Assembly: GCA_045635885.1 (NCBI GenBank)
Contig: JAZTWO010000010.1
Coordinates: 1-36,711 of the forward strand
Reading direction: 5' to 3'
Length of the DNA: 36,711 nt
From: RGIG4608 sp045635885
GTDB lineage: Bacteria > Bacillota > Clostridia > Oscillospirales > CAG-272
Below, one piece after another: positions 1 to 9,382 of this stretch (positions are counted from its first letter, which is position 1; each line of letters starts with the position of its first letter). The notes beneath the pieces were generated by a model, which saw only the letters and a list, made by a program, of their open reading frames with translations, was not told the origin of the DNA and ran no database searches. A program made the position numbers and the translations under genes.

Positions 1-930
1 ATGTCGTGCAGTCTACCCAAGAAGAATTTCCTTGATATTAAAGAAAAAATTCACAATTGTGTTTCAGAAAGCGTAAAGGACGGTAAGGTCATATATGTTG
101 CCGGCAACAACGACATGATAATGGGTGACATCGGAACCGAGGAGAACGAGCCCTATAACACTACGGATTTTTACGATCTTATGGATAACGCATTTGGCGA
201 GCTACCTGAAAGTGAGAAATTTGCGGTTTACTCTAAGGAAAAGCCGAATGAGCATTATTTAGGTGCGTTTCACTATGTTGTAAACGGTATTGATTTTATC
301 GGAATTAATATACATCCCGACACTGCATTTAATTCTCACGAGGGATATTATAGCAGTGAAACTATGATTTGGGTCAAGAACAAGCTTGACGAAATCGACC
401 CAGACGGCAAAAAATGCGTGTTTGTTACCGGACATTTATCAGCGATATACTATTTGAATAACGGTGAACTGCTCGAAACTATGATAAACGGAGACAAGGA
501 TCTGTTTTACAGTATTTTCAAGGGACATCAAAATACATTTTATCTATACGGTCATTTGCACGGTGAGAGAGCTTGCTTTAGAAATTATTCTTCAGGTGCT
601 GTTTTGCATCTTGATGATAATAATATGCCACTTGATGCAAATCTTGAGTCAAAAGACTCTAAGGGCAAGGAATATTCTTATTCCTTGGTACATATGGGCG
701 GACTTAGACCGTTTTGGGAGGAGCATTTTGAGAATGATGCAATCGAAGGCTACGGTGGATTGGAAGAAAAAAGACTTTATCCCCACACAGGTACACCTCT
801 TATTGCGCAGTTCTTAGTATTTGAACTCTACTCAGATCGTGTAGTTTTCTATATTAGAAACACCGGAAATCACGAATTATACAACAAAAAAGATAAATTG
901 CAGGAATACACAGTGTATTTAAAGCAGTAA
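1..930 (+). CDS. Metallophosphoesterase (calcineurin-like), 5' end cut by window
   Basis: This is the C-terminal part of a calcineurin-like metallophosphoesterase, a two-metal hydrolase of phosphate esters. A GNND motif at residues 35-38 stands where the family has GNHD/E, followed by a GH motif at 144-145 and the metal-binding GHLH at 184-187. The family's first two motifs (DxH and GDxxD) should lie just before residue 1 and are absent, so the ATG at position 1 is probably internal and the gene starts outside the window. The Asn in place of the motif His is unusual; in this family that His stabilises the transition state. The rhamnosidase starts 21 bases after the stop codon, so the two are probably cotranscribed. 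The true substrate cannot be read from the sequence. Confidence 0.8.
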   Translation: MSCSLPKKNFLDIKEKIHNCVSESVKDGKVIYVAGNNDMIMGDIGTEENEPYNTTDFYDLMDNAFGELPESEKFAVYSKEKPNEHYLGAFHYVVNGIDFIGINIHPDTAFNSHEGYYSSETMIWVKNKLDEIDPDGKKCVFVTGHLSAIYYLNNGELLETMINGDKDLFYSIFKGHQNTFYLYGHLHGERACFRNYSSGAVLHLDDNNMPLDANLESKDSKGKEYSYSLVHMGGLRPFWEEHFENDAIEGYGGLEEKRLYPHTGTPLIAQFLVFELYSDRVVFYIRNTGNHELYNKKDKLQEYTVYLKQ

Positions 931-951
931 TAAGCTTTATAGGAGACGTTT

Positions 952-3213
952 ATGTTAACTAATGCAAAATGGATAAAGTCACCCGTCGACATGCAAATGG
1001 CGGCAGCCGAATTCAGAAGATGCTTTTCTATAAAAAACAAAGTAAAATCAGCAACGCTTTATGTATCATCGGCAGGAATTTACTCCCCCAAACTTAACGG
1101 CAAAAAAATAACAGATGCCGTACTTATGCCCGGTATTACGAGCTATAAAACAAGAGTTTTATATCAGGAATATGACGTTACCGAGCTTATTGACAATAAC
1201 AACGAGCTATCCATTGGTGTTGCTCCCGGTTGGGCAGTAGGTCACTACGGTTATTCTCGTGAGAAACAGTTGTATTTCGACGAGATAGCGCTTATTGCAA
1301 GACTTAATATTGTATATCAAGACGGAACAAAAGAGGATATACTCACCGACTCAAGCTTTAAGGTCTTCACTACCCATATAACCTCCTCGGATATTTATCA
1401 CGGTGAAACAGTTGACCTTGCTGCAAAGATAAAGTGCCTTGGTGCTGCTATTGAAACTACAATTAATACCACCACTGTTCCTCAGGACGGTGAGTGGATA
1501 AAAGAAATAGACAAGCTTGATGCACTTGATATTATAAAAACACCAAAGGGTGAATACGTTATTGACTTCGGTCAGAATATGACCGGATACGTTGAAGTAA
1601 CGGTTAAGGGTAAATGTGGAGATCGCATAGTTTTGCATCACGGTGAGGTGCTTGACAAGGAAGGCAACTTCTATAACAGCAATATGAGATCCGCAAGAAA
1701 TGAAAACGTATATATTCTTTCGGGAAATGATGACGTATTCAAGCCCACCTACTCCTTTCAAGGATTCCGCTACGTTCATCTTGTTGAATGTCCCGAATAT
1801 CTAATTGACAAAAACAATTTCAAGGCAATTTGCGTTCATTCGGATATAAAGCGCACAGGCAACTTTGTTTGTGGCAACGAAAAGATAAATCAACTTTATC
1901 ATAATATCATATGGGGTCAAAAGAGCAACTTTCTTGACATTCCCACCGACTGCCCTCAACGTGACGAGCGTATGGGTTGGACGGGGGATGCACAGGTATT
2001 TTGTCGCACCGCATCCATAAACTATGATACCGAAAAATTCTTTACCAAATGGCTTACCGACGTTAGCATTGAGCAACACGAAAACGGCGCAATAATGGGT
2101 GTTATCCCTCGTGCTCGCAAGCACGGTGTTACTCGTGTTTCTGCCGCTTGGGGTGATGCTGCGTGCATTATTCCGTGGGAGCTTTACCTTTCGTATGGAA
2201 ACAAGGAATTGCTTAAAAAACACTTCCCCATGATGAAAAAATGGGTTGAATATATTCATTCCACAGGAAGCGAAGAATATCTTTGGCTTGGTGGCATGCA
2301 TTACGGTGACTGGCTCGCTATGGACGCAGGTGCTGACAGCCTTATCGGTGCTACCTCAAACGACCTTATCGCAAGTGCGTTCTTTGCACACTCAACAAAC
2401 CTTCTTATAAAAGCAGGTGAGGTTATTGGCGAGGATATGACAAAATACCGTGAACTATACAATAATGTTCGTGCGGCATTCAGAGAATATTTTATGGAAG
2501 GCGGTATGCCCAAGGCAGAATTCCCTCTCACCGAGGTGACTCTTCCTGGCTACTCAGTAATTGATACTGTTCGTCAGGGTATGACTCAAACCGCCCTCGT
2601 TCTTATTCTCCACTTCGGTCTTTATGAGAAAAATGAAAAAAAGGCGCTTGAGGATAAACTTTGCGAAATGATTGTAAATAACGGCAACAGAATGACCACG
2701 GGATTTGTAGGCACGCCATACATACTTCACGTTCTTACCGCTGCAGGCAGAACCGACCTTGCGTATAAGCTTCTCTTCCAAGAACACCCCCCCTCTTGGC
2801 TCTACTCTGTAACTCACGGTGCTACTACCATGTGGGAGCATTGGAATAGCATTAAGGAAGATGGTAGCTTTTGGAGTGACGATATGAACTCATTTAACCA
2901 TTATGCTTACGGTGCGGTTTACGATTGGATATTTTCTACCACACTTGGTATCACTCCCGTTGAATCGGCACCCGCTTACAAAGAGGTTAGCATTACTCCT
3001 CATCCCTGCCGTGAGCTCGGCTTTGCTAAAGCATCTATCGAATCTCGCTCGGGCAAGATAACCTCGCATTGGTATTACGAGGGAGATACCGTTCACTACG
3101 AATTTGAAATTCCTGAAGGTGTTACTGCGCACATTACTCTTCCGGGAGGATTTGCACAAACTGTCGGCTCGGGTGTAATTAACCTTTCCGAAAATCGTTA
3201 TGAGAAATCATGA
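952..3213 (+). CDS. GH78 alpha-L-rhamnosidase
   Basis: Glycoside hydrolase family 78 enzyme that releases terminal alpha-L-rhamnose by inversion. An N-terminal beta-rich rhamnosidase domain (about residues 1-300) precedes the (alpha/alpha)6 barrel. The family signature DCPQRDERMGWTGD spans residues 333-346, with Glu339 as the expected general acid. The WEHW motif at 628-631 carries the probable general base, Glu629. A short beta-sandwich C-terminal domain follows. At 753 residues it is shorter than the usual 850-1000, probably lacking one N-terminal beta domain. There is no signal peptide, so it should act in the cytoplasm on imported oligosaccharides. AGGAG at 941-945 fixes the ATG. It is the only clear rhamnose-specific gene in the window; no rhamnose isomerase or kinase accompanies it. 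Confidence 0.93.
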   Translation: MLTNAKWIKSPVDMQMAAAEFRRCFSIKNKVKSATLYVSSAGIYSPKLNGKKITDAVLMPGITSYKTRVLYQEYDVTELIDNNNELSIGVAPGWAVGHYGYSREKQLYFDEIALIARLNIVYQDGTKEDILTDSSFKVFTTHITSSDIYHGETVDLAAKIKCLGAAIETTINTTTVPQDGEWIKEIDKLDALDIIKTPKGEYVIDFGQNMTGYVEVTVKGKCGDRIVLHHGEVLDKEGNFYNSNMRSARNENVYILSGNDDVFKPTYSFQGFRYVHLVECPEYLIDKNNFKAICVHSDIKRTGNFVCGNEKINQLYHNIIWGQKSNFLDIPTDCPQRDERMGWTGDAQVFCRTASINYDTEKFFTKWLTDVSIEQHENGAIMGVIPRARKHGVTRVSAAWGDAACIIPWELYLSYGNKELLKKHFPMMKKWVEYIHSTGSEEYLWLGGMHYGDWLAMDAGADSLIGATSNDLIASAFFAHSTNLLIKAGEVIGEDMTKYRELYNNVRAAFREYFMEGGMPKAEFPLTEVTLPGYSVIDTVRQGMTQTALVLILHFGLYEKNEKKALEDKLCEMIVNNGNRMTTGFVGTPYILHVLTAAGRTDLAYKLLFQEHPPSWLYSVTHGATTMWEHWNSIKEDGSFWSDDMNSFNHYAYGAVYDWIFSTTLGITPVESAPAYKEVSITPHPCRELGFAKASIESRSGKITSHWYYEGDTVHYEFEIPEGVTAHITLPGGFAQTVGSGVINLSENRYEKS

Positions 3214-3242
3214 CGAATAACGAATTTGGAGGATTTTATTTT

Positions 3243-3389
3243 ATGGAATTTTGGATTCAGGCAATAGGCATTGTTGCAATGGCGACCAATATTTCCGCAT
3301 ATCAATTTAAGAGCAAACGAGGCTTACTGCTATGTTTATGCATGGGCTCGGCGCTTTTTTCGGTTAATTTCCGCACTGATTCGAATTGA
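3243..3389 (+). pseudogene. Truncated YgjV-family membrane protein fragment
   Basis: A 48-codon ORF with a good ribosome binding site (GGAGGA, 3229-3234). Its first 40 or so residues resemble the N-terminus of the YgjV family of small inner-membrane proteins: a hydrophobic start, then a QFKSKR turn and a second hydrophobic stretch containing GSALFSVNF. Family members normally have about 80-180 residues and several membrane segments, but here the frame stops after the second segment. The downstream sequence in this frame does not resume the family pattern. I read it as a 3'-deleted remnant. It might still make a short two-helix peptide, because start and ribosome site are intact. It sits between the rhamnosidase and the HAD phosphatase. 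Confidence 0.55.
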
Positions 3390-3423
3390 CATTCTTGGAA
3401 AAAAAGAAAAGGAATAAATTAAA

Positions 3424-4260
3424 ATGGAAAACAAGAGAAAATATAAAATTGTTGCAAGTGATCTTGACGGAACACTTCTGAATAAAGAACAAAGTGTTAG
3501 CAAGGAAAATTTTTGCGCAATTTCGGAAATAAAGCGCCTCGGAGTTGAGTTTGTGCCAACCACAGGGCGTTCGATGAACGAAATAGATCCTTCGTTGATA
3601 AATTGTCCCGACATTCGATATATTATCACATCTAACGGTGCTGTGGCTTTTGATAAAAATATAGAAAAAACGATTCTCACTCATTACATCTCAAAAGATA
3701 TTGTGAGTCTGGTGTTGGAAACCGTTCGTCCATATAATGTGTTTATTGTTGCGAAGGAAGGTGGAAAATCCTATTTTGATAAGAATAAATACAATACTGA
3801 ATTTCTGAATACTTGTGGCATTGATGCATATTTTGGACATATCATCAGTAAGTACGCCGAGGCGGTAGATGATTTTGAAAGCTTTCTCCTTTCGTCTTGC
3901 GAGATTGAAATGATTATTTTGTTCTTTGAGCTTGATGAAGCAGCTCACTATAGCAAGCAGATTTTTGAGGATAGCGGAAGACTTTGCGCGGTGCATGCTA
4001 ATATAGGCTACCTTGAGGTGTATTCCTCTGATGCCGGCAAGGGGAAAGCTCTCATTGCCTTAGCGGATATGCTCGGCATTGATATTGCAGATGTGATTGC
4101 GGTTGGTGATAGCAAAAACGATTCTTCCATGATCGAAGAAGCGGGTCTTGGACTTGCCGTTGCCAATGCATGCGATGCACTAAAAGAGCTTGCAGATCAA
4201 ACAATTTGTGATAATTCAGAGCATATTGCTAAATACGTGCTTGAAAATTTCATACTTTGA
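3424..4260 (+). CDS. Cof-type HAD-IIB sugar phosphatase
   Basis: A 278-residue haloacid-dehalogenase family phosphatase of the Cof/HAD-IIB type, cytoplasmic, expected to dephosphorylate sugar phosphates or similar small metabolites. All four motifs are visible: DLDGT with nucleophile Asp13 and Asp15; TTGRS in motif II; Lys206 in the GKGKAL segment; and GDSKND with Asp229 and Asp233 for magnesium. The roughly 100-residue C2 cap lies between motifs II and III. AAAGGA at 3407-3412 precedes the ATG. Placed after the rhamnosidase and before a terminator, it may close that transcription unit, though a link to glycan use is only positional. Cof phosphatases have broad specificity, so no substrate is assigned. 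Confidence 0.9.
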   Translation: MENKRKYKIVASDLDGTLLNKEQSVSKENFCAISEIKRLGVEFVPTTGRSMNEIDPSLINCPDIRYIITSNGAVAFDKNIEKTILTHYISKDIVSLVLETVRPYNVFIVAKEGGKSYFDKNKYNTEFLNTCGIDAYFGHIISKYAEAVDDFESFLLSSCEIEMIILFFELDEAAHYSKQIFEDSGRLCAVHANIGYLEVYSSDAGKGKALIALADMLGIDIADVIAVGDSKNDSSMIEEAGLGLAVANACDALKELADQTICDNSEHIAKYVLENFIL

Positions 4261-4311
4261 TAAAAAAATAAACATAGTGAAACATCACTCTAAATACTAA
4301 AAAGCATAAAT

Positions 4312-4351
4312 AAAACAGGTCGTCGTGCAATGTCACGACGGCCTGTTTTTA
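4312..4351. terminator. Bidirectional rho-independent terminator
   Basis: Arms AAAACAGG and CGTCGTG pair with CACGACG and CCTGTTTT, with one opposed T/G and a six-base loop. A T-run lies on the right and an A-run on the left. It sits between the convergent HAD and DUF4091 genes and can end both transcription units. Confidence 0.9.
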
Positions 4352-6007
4352 TTAAACGTATTCTTTAATTTTTTCAATCATTGCTGCACGAAGTTTCGGC
4401 AAGAAATCACTATCAAGCGGATAGCAGTCAAACCTTAAGTCCATATCGGCAAATTTATCAATCATCTTCACAACCTCGTCACGACCGATATACTCCTCAA
4501 GCGTACGGCAAAGATCCAAATCACCAATTGCCTCATAGGTAACCTTGCCACGAATTGAAGGATAAGCTCCATTCTTTGCGGGATAAACAATAAATGAATC
4601 GCCCGAAGGGAGATATCCGTCACACGACGTTGTAACGTATGGATTTATCTTGTAATATGAAACCAAGGAATTATAGAAATTGAATCCCCAATGCAAAAAT
4701 CCCTTTATATCATATTTATAAATCAAAATTCCAAGGATGCGAGTGCGACACGATGGCATTGCCATAAATGAATTTGTATAAGTCATCTGTGGCACAGAAC
4801 AGTAGTATACCCACTGATTTGGTATATTAAACGGAAGAAATTCGTGAATATGCGACACCAGTGTAACAGGACATTCGACAAGTCCCTGCTCATAAAATTC
4901 CTTGGATGACAACGCATCAAAGGTGTGGCAACTGCCGATAAATGGGCGTATCGTTTCTACCGCCGTGCGATAAGCGTCGATTTTATCAATCGTGGGCTCG
5001 TCTGAAATGTGGTAATAGGTACTTTCTGCAACGCCAAGAAGCTCAAGCTCCTTTGAAATCGCAGAAATATACTGCTTCAAAAAATCAATATATGCAGGTG
5101 AAGTGGATTCCACGTGCCATCCAAACATATAGCTCTTTACACCATTTTCCTCGACCATAATATTTGCGGCATACTTTGCCCCCCATTGTGAGAACATATG
5201 TGCCATCTCATAGTAACGTATGCCTGAACGCTTACAAATATTGATGAAGCGTTGTAGCTTTTCAAAGCCGAAAATATACTCGTTGCCAACCTTTTTGACA
5301 TCAACAAGCTGAACGCAAGGACGCACAGTCCCGATTGCTGTATCTAAAGGAGGGGTATGTATGGGCACAAGTATCATATTAATTCCTACATCCACAGCCT
5401 CGTGTATGTAAGCTTCAATAAGGTCAAAATGCTCATCAGAGTAGATTGGTACGTTGTGATAATCTGCTATACAGTCTGCATAAAACCAACGTGTGTAAAT
5501 AAGACTCTGCTCTTTTTTTGTTACAGGCAAAACCTCAACAGCCATGGTCTTAATAGCAGTTATTGCATGAGTGGTATCAGGCGCTGTAAAATCAAACGTT
5601 TCATATGAAAAATTGATTTTGTATTCGCCTTTTGCCATATCGTTTGGTATATTTACCTCAATCCACAAGGTCTTTCCTGTTATGTTTACGGTTAGAACAC
5701 TATTGTTTTCGATTGGAAGAAGTAAATCGGGCATAAGTCCCGGTTCGGTTGTGATATATCCAATCTCTTTAACTTTATCTATAACAGGGGCATCCATCAC
5801 AGAATTTTCAACCGTGTAAATGCGTATATTATCGAGCAAGGGGGATTCAATGCTGATATTACCTATCACAGGCGCATCTGACTTTAAACATATCTGGTAG
5901 GTAAATCGTTCACCACGAAGCACGGTTTCTTTTGCTATCTCATTCATATTAAGATTATCAACCGCACGCACTTTATGAAGTGATGAAATCTGCTTAGCTA
6001 TAAACAT
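4352..6007 (-). CDS. DUF4091 protein, GH123-like putative glycosidase
   Basis: A 551-residue protein with the layout of DUF4091/GH123-related glycosidases: an N-terminal beta-sandwich (about residues 1-165) and a TIM-barrel-like domain with the HISDEP motif. Asp336-Glu337 of that motif matches the catalytic Asp-Glu pair of GH123, where the Asp orients the substrate N-acetyl group and the Glu is the acid/base. No signal peptide is present, so it should be cytoplasmic. It is the last gene of the six-gene glycosidase operon, 36 bases after the GH2 stop, with a GGAGAAGG ribosome site. The family link suggests a hexosaminidase-like or related retaining activity, but DUF4091 members are mostly uncharacterised and the substrate could be quite different. 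Confidence 0.8.
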   Translation of the reverse strand: MFIAKQISSLHKVRAVDNLNMNEIAKETVLRGERFTYQICLKSDAPVIGNISIESPLLDNIRIYTVENSVMDAPVIDKVKEIGYITTEPGLMPDLLLPIENNSVLTVNITGKTLWIEVNIPNDMAKGEYKINFSYETFDFTAPDTTHAITAIKTMAVEVLPVTKKEQSLIYTRWFYADCIADYHNVPIYSDEHFDLIEAYIHEAVDVGINMILVPIHTPPLDTAIGTVRPCVQLVDVKKVGNEYIFGFEKLQRFINICKRSGIRYYEMAHMFSQWGAKYAANIMVEENGVKSYMFGWHVESTSPAYIDFLKQYISAISKELELLGVAESTYYHISDEPTIDKIDAYRTAVETIRPFIGSCHTFDALSSKEFYEQGLVECPVTLVSHIHEFLPFNIPNQWVYYCSVPQMTYTNSFMAMPSCRTRILGILIYKYDIKGFLHWGFNFYNSLVSYYKINPYVTTSCDGYLPSGDSFIVYPAKNGAYPSIRGKVTYEAIGDLDLCRTLEEYIGRDEVVKMIDKFADMDLRFDCYPLDSDFLPKLRAAMIEKIKEYV

Positions 6008-6043
6008 ATCCTTCTCCTAACTTAAATAACCTTTTATAAAAAA

Positions 6044-8416
6044 TTAATTTATCTCGAATTCAATAATTATATCTTCAACCCTCGGGCAAGAAATTTTAAC
6101 TTTAGCCTCTCCCTTTTCGCCTGTGGTTTTAACGTAGAAGCCTGTCATTCCGCCACGAAGCGAAATCATATCAGGTCCAATCAATTCAATTCCACCTTCA
6201 ACCGTTAGCTTAATTGCCTCGTTACAATAAGGGAGAAGATTTCCGTTTTCATCAACTGCGTGAATTCTTACAACGGATACATCATAAGAATTGCCCTCAT
6301 GAAGTTTAGTATGTGATACTTCAATCTTAAGGCTCATCTCATTCATTTGAGCTTTAGTGACAGTTTTTACTACCTTGCCGTCTTTTATTGCATCAAAACG
6401 GTAAACTGTACCCTGACTACCCAAATTTCCAACATGTTTTGCATATAGATTTACGATTTGATCGACTGTCGTTTTATAACAAATCAAAGATTTAATAGCA
6501 ACTTTTTTGGGTATGGGAGTGATGTTGGGATATCCGTAAAGCCCTATAAAGTTAACTGCTTTAGCAATGTATCTCGCTTTTTTAGGAGGCATTTTTTCTT
6601 TGGTTTCAAGAAGATTTCCAAGATAATCGTCAATCAACATTGGTGACTTAACCATATTTGGAAAATGCTCGTTGTGAGGTACATATTCTTTGATAAAATT
6701 CCCATTCTTATACATTTTAACGCTATCTGCATTGGTAAATATCCATATTTTTCCGTTGATAGATGCAGGATGCTCACCAATGTCCATAGACGATGAGATC
6801 TCAAGCACATTTTCATAATCACCTTGTGATTTATAAACTGCAGCTGCCATCTTATGATTACGGAACATATCAGTAACACCGTGATAGCAAATTCTGTCTC
6901 CACTACCAAAATCCTTGTGCGTGTTATAGTCTGCCATACACCAAGCAAAGCTACCACAAATATCGGAGTGAGATGCAACATCGTTAATTACCCTTGCGTG
7001 ACGAAGTGCTTGTTCAAGTCTATGATCTTCATTGTCAAAGCTCTTTGTTGGGAACATATGCCCATTATTTTCGGTTATCAAATAGGGCTTATCCTTGTTT
7101 GTTGTGATGTCTGCCTTGGGCTCACATCCCGCCCTCTTTCCGTCGTGGAAAAAGTCGTTGTAGGTGTAAACGTCCTCTAATAGCTCACTCTTGCTAAAGT
7201 TACGAACACCACCCGTCTGTCTTGTGGGATCAAGTCTGTGAGCCGTCTCATTGGTGCGAACGTAAAAATCATGGTCATCACGCGACTCGTTAATTCTTAC
7301 ACCCCATATGATGATCGAAGGGTGATTTCTATATTGAAGAACCATTTCTTCAACGTTTTTAACTGCTTGATTTTTCCAGTTCTCATCTCCGATATGCTGC
7401 CAACCGGGAATTTCAGTAAACACAAGCAAGCCGATTTTATCGCACTCGTCAATAAAATATTGCGATTGGGGATAATGTGACGTTCTTACCGCATTAAGAC
7501 CAAGACCCTTTAATACCCTTGCATCATCTCTTTGTATGGATTCGGGCATAGCATATCCAACGTAAGGATAGCTTTGGTGTCTGTTCAGTCCGCGAATTTG
7601 CACTCGTCTGCCGTTTAAAAAGAATCCTTCCTTGGTAAACTCTGCTTTTCTAAATCCAACTTTAACTTGATGTGTATCAATAATTTCGTTATTTGCTATT
7701 AATTCAGTAGTAACGATGTAACGATTGGGGTTTTGGATATCCCAAAGCTTTACATTTTCAATATATCCGTTAATTGAAAATTCGTGATTTGATATTTCAA
7801 TTTCACTAATTAAAATTTCATTTTCACTATCCTCAAGCATAGCGGATTGTCTTATTTTTGCACCAAGAGGAATTTCACCGTTAAGTGCAATATCGCTAAC
7901 AATCTTACCTGTAAATTCAGGTTTTACAAAAACGTCAGAAATAAAGCATTTTTCCTTTACGTCTATATAAACGTCACGGTAAATTCCACCATATGTCATA
8001 TAGTCGATTACGTTGCCAAATGGAGGAATATTCAAATTTTCTCTGGAGTCTAATTTAACAACAAGAATATTTTCTTCTTCAAATTTAAGATTGCCTGTAA
8101 GTTCAAGTGAGAAAGCGGTGTAGCCCGAATAATGTTCCCCGATTTTTTTACCGTTAAGAAACACTTCTGCATAGTGTGCAGCACCTTCAAACGTAATAAT
8201 TACACGTTTGTTAGACCATTCGTTCGGAGCATAAATAACCTTGCGATATGCACAAAGCATTTGATATTCTTCCTCGGAAAAATAGTTGAATGGAAGCTCA
8301 CTTGTGGTATGTGGCAATCTAACCTTAGTCATATTTTCATCAACATTTCCGAAAATATATTCTTCTTTGAAGCTTGTGGCAAAAAGCCAATCATTGTTAA
8401 TATAAATTTTGCTCAT
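6044..8416 (-). CDS. GH2 beta-galactosidase-type glycosidase, 790 aa
   Basis: Retaining glycoside hydrolase family 2 enzyme, most like bacterial beta-galactosidases. In order: sugar-binding jelly roll (about residues 1-165, with GGIYRDVYI near its end), immunoglobulin-like domain (170-260), TIM barrel starting near GLNRHQSYP, and a long beta-rich C-terminal extension (about 560-790) of the DUF4982/Ig-like sort. The acid/base is Glu377 in RINES and the nucleophile is Glu449 in TENNG, a normal spacing. There is no signal peptide. AGGAGGTAAC lies just before the ATG. It follows the PfkB kinase gene by 33 bases. Galactosidase is the best guess; glucuronidase, mannosidase or fucosidase-like activity in this family cannot be excluded. 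Confidence 0.9.
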   Translation of the reverse strand: MSKIYINNDWLFATSFKEEYIFGNVDENMTKVRLPHTTSELPFNYFSEEEYQMLCAYRKVIYAPNEWSNKRVIITFEGAAHYAEVFLNGKKIGEHYSGYTAFSLELTGNLKFEEENILVVKLDSRENLNIPPFGNVIDYMTYGGIYRDVYIDVKEKCFISDVFVKPEFTGKIVSDIALNGEIPLGAKIRQSAMLEDSENEILISEIEISNHEFSINGYIENVKLWDIQNPNRYIVTTELIANNEIIDTHQVKVGFRKAEFTKEGFFLNGRRVQIRGLNRHQSYPYVGYAMPESIQRDDARVLKGLGLNAVRTSHYPQSQYFIDECDKIGLLVFTEIPGWQHIGDENWKNQAVKNVEEMVLQYRNHPSIIIWGVRINESRDDHDFYVRTNETAHRLDPTRQTGGVRNFSKSELLEDVYTYNDFFHDGKRAGCEPKADITTNKDKPYLITENNGHMFPTKSFDNEDHRLEQALRHARVINDVASHSDICGSFAWCMADYNTHKDFGSGDRICYHGVTDMFRNHKMAAAVYKSQGDYENVLEISSSMDIGEHPASINGKIWIFTNADSVKMYKNGNFIKEYVPHNEHFPNMVKSPMLIDDYLGNLLETKEKMPPKKARYIAKAVNFIGLYGYPNITPIPKKVAIKSLICYKTTVDQIVNLYAKHVGNLGSQGTVYRFDAIKDGKVVKTVTKAQMNEMSLKIEVSHTKLHEGNSYDVSVVRIHAVDENGNLLPYCNEAIKLTVEGGIELIGPDMISLRGGMTGFYVKTTGEKGEAKVKISCPRVEDIIIEFEIN

Positions 8417-8449
8417 AAAGTTACCTCCAAAAGCAATATGTTTTAATTT

Positions 8450-9370
8450 TTACATTACCTCACTCACACATATTTGTGCATAAATTTTATCAATGTCTTC
8501 TTTTTGAGGTGGCAAAGTGCCTGCCGTCAAGCAGGCAGCCGTTCCAAAACTTACGGCAGTTTTCAAGCATCCGTTAGCGCCCTCGCCTGCATAAGTTCCT
8601 GCAAGGAAACCTGCAATAGTGCTATCGCCTGCACCGATGGTGGAAATGGCATCAATCTTAGGACAGGTGGCTATATATACTTTATCTTTGGTAAGTAGCG
8701 CTGCGCCCTGCTCACCAAGTGTTACCATAGTATTTATGATACCATGCTCGGTAAATATTGCCGCTTTTTCAAGCACTTGTTCAAGTGTTTTGATTTCACA
8801 ACCCAAATATTCAGATATTTCTTCTTGATTGGGCTTAATTAACCAAGGTTGAATTTCAAAAATATCTTCTATCGTAAACGATTTGGAATCCAAAACAACA
8901 CGCACTCCCTGATTGTGAAGGATTTTTAAAAATTCCTTCACCTTGTCCTTGCTAACTCCAGCAGGAACACGACCTGTGAATGTAACAATCATATCATTTT
9001 CAATTACAATATTGTCAAGCACCTCTTTAAGAATGCCGTCATCCACAGGAAAACCTGTAAAGCTTATGCGTGTTTCGCTTCCATTTTCAAGATGGAAGGT
9101 CAAATTCTCTCGAATTCTACCTTCTTTTTCAAGCAAAACGCAATCCACCTCAGAGATGGCATTTTTAAACTCATCTCCATTTTCTTTTCCAAGCACAATA
9201 ATAGCAGTATTGGGAATTTGAGCATTGCAAAGCGCTCTACTTATATTAACACCTTTTCCCCCGGCCTCTCGTGATTGTATCTGTGCCAAATTTTCACAGT
9301 TTAGTGCCAAACTTTTTGCAAATGCGTGAACATCATAAGCAGGGTTCAAAGTCAATGTATATATTTTCAT
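8450..9370 (-). CDS. PfkB-family hexose-phosphate kinase (1-phosphofructokinase/tagatose-6-phosphate kinase type)
   Basis: A 306-residue ribokinase-superfamily kinase of the FruK/LacC branch, which phosphorylates fructose-1-phosphate, tagatose-6-phosphate or fructose-6-phosphate to the bisphosphate using ATP. The branch-specific N-terminal TLNPAYD and GGKGVNISR motifs, the KPNQEE segment and the GAGDS catalytic loop (base Asp249) are all present. GGGGAG precedes the ATG. It lies 12 bases from the SorE-like dehydrogenase and between two GH2 genes, so its substrate should come from the sugar made by that pair. No PTS transporter is nearby, unlike typical fruK or lacC loci, so the phosphorylated keto-sugar must be made by another route. 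Confidence 0.87.
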   Translation of the reverse strand: MKIYTLTLNPAYDVHAFAKSLALNCENLAQIQSREAGGKGVNISRALCNAQIPNTAIIVLGKENGDEFKNAISEVDCVLLEKEGRIRENLTFHLENGSETRISFTGFPVDDGILKEVLDNIVIENDMIVTFTGRVPAGVSKDKVKEFLKILHNQGVRVVLDSKSFTIEDIFEIQPWLIKPNQEEISEYLGCEIKTLEQVLEKAAIFTEHGIINTMVTLGEQGAALLTKDKVYIATCPKIDAISTIGAGDSTIAGFLAGTYAGEGANGCLKTAVSFGTAACLTAGTLPPQKEDIDKIYAQICVSEVM

Positions 9371-9382
9371 ATTATCTCCCCT

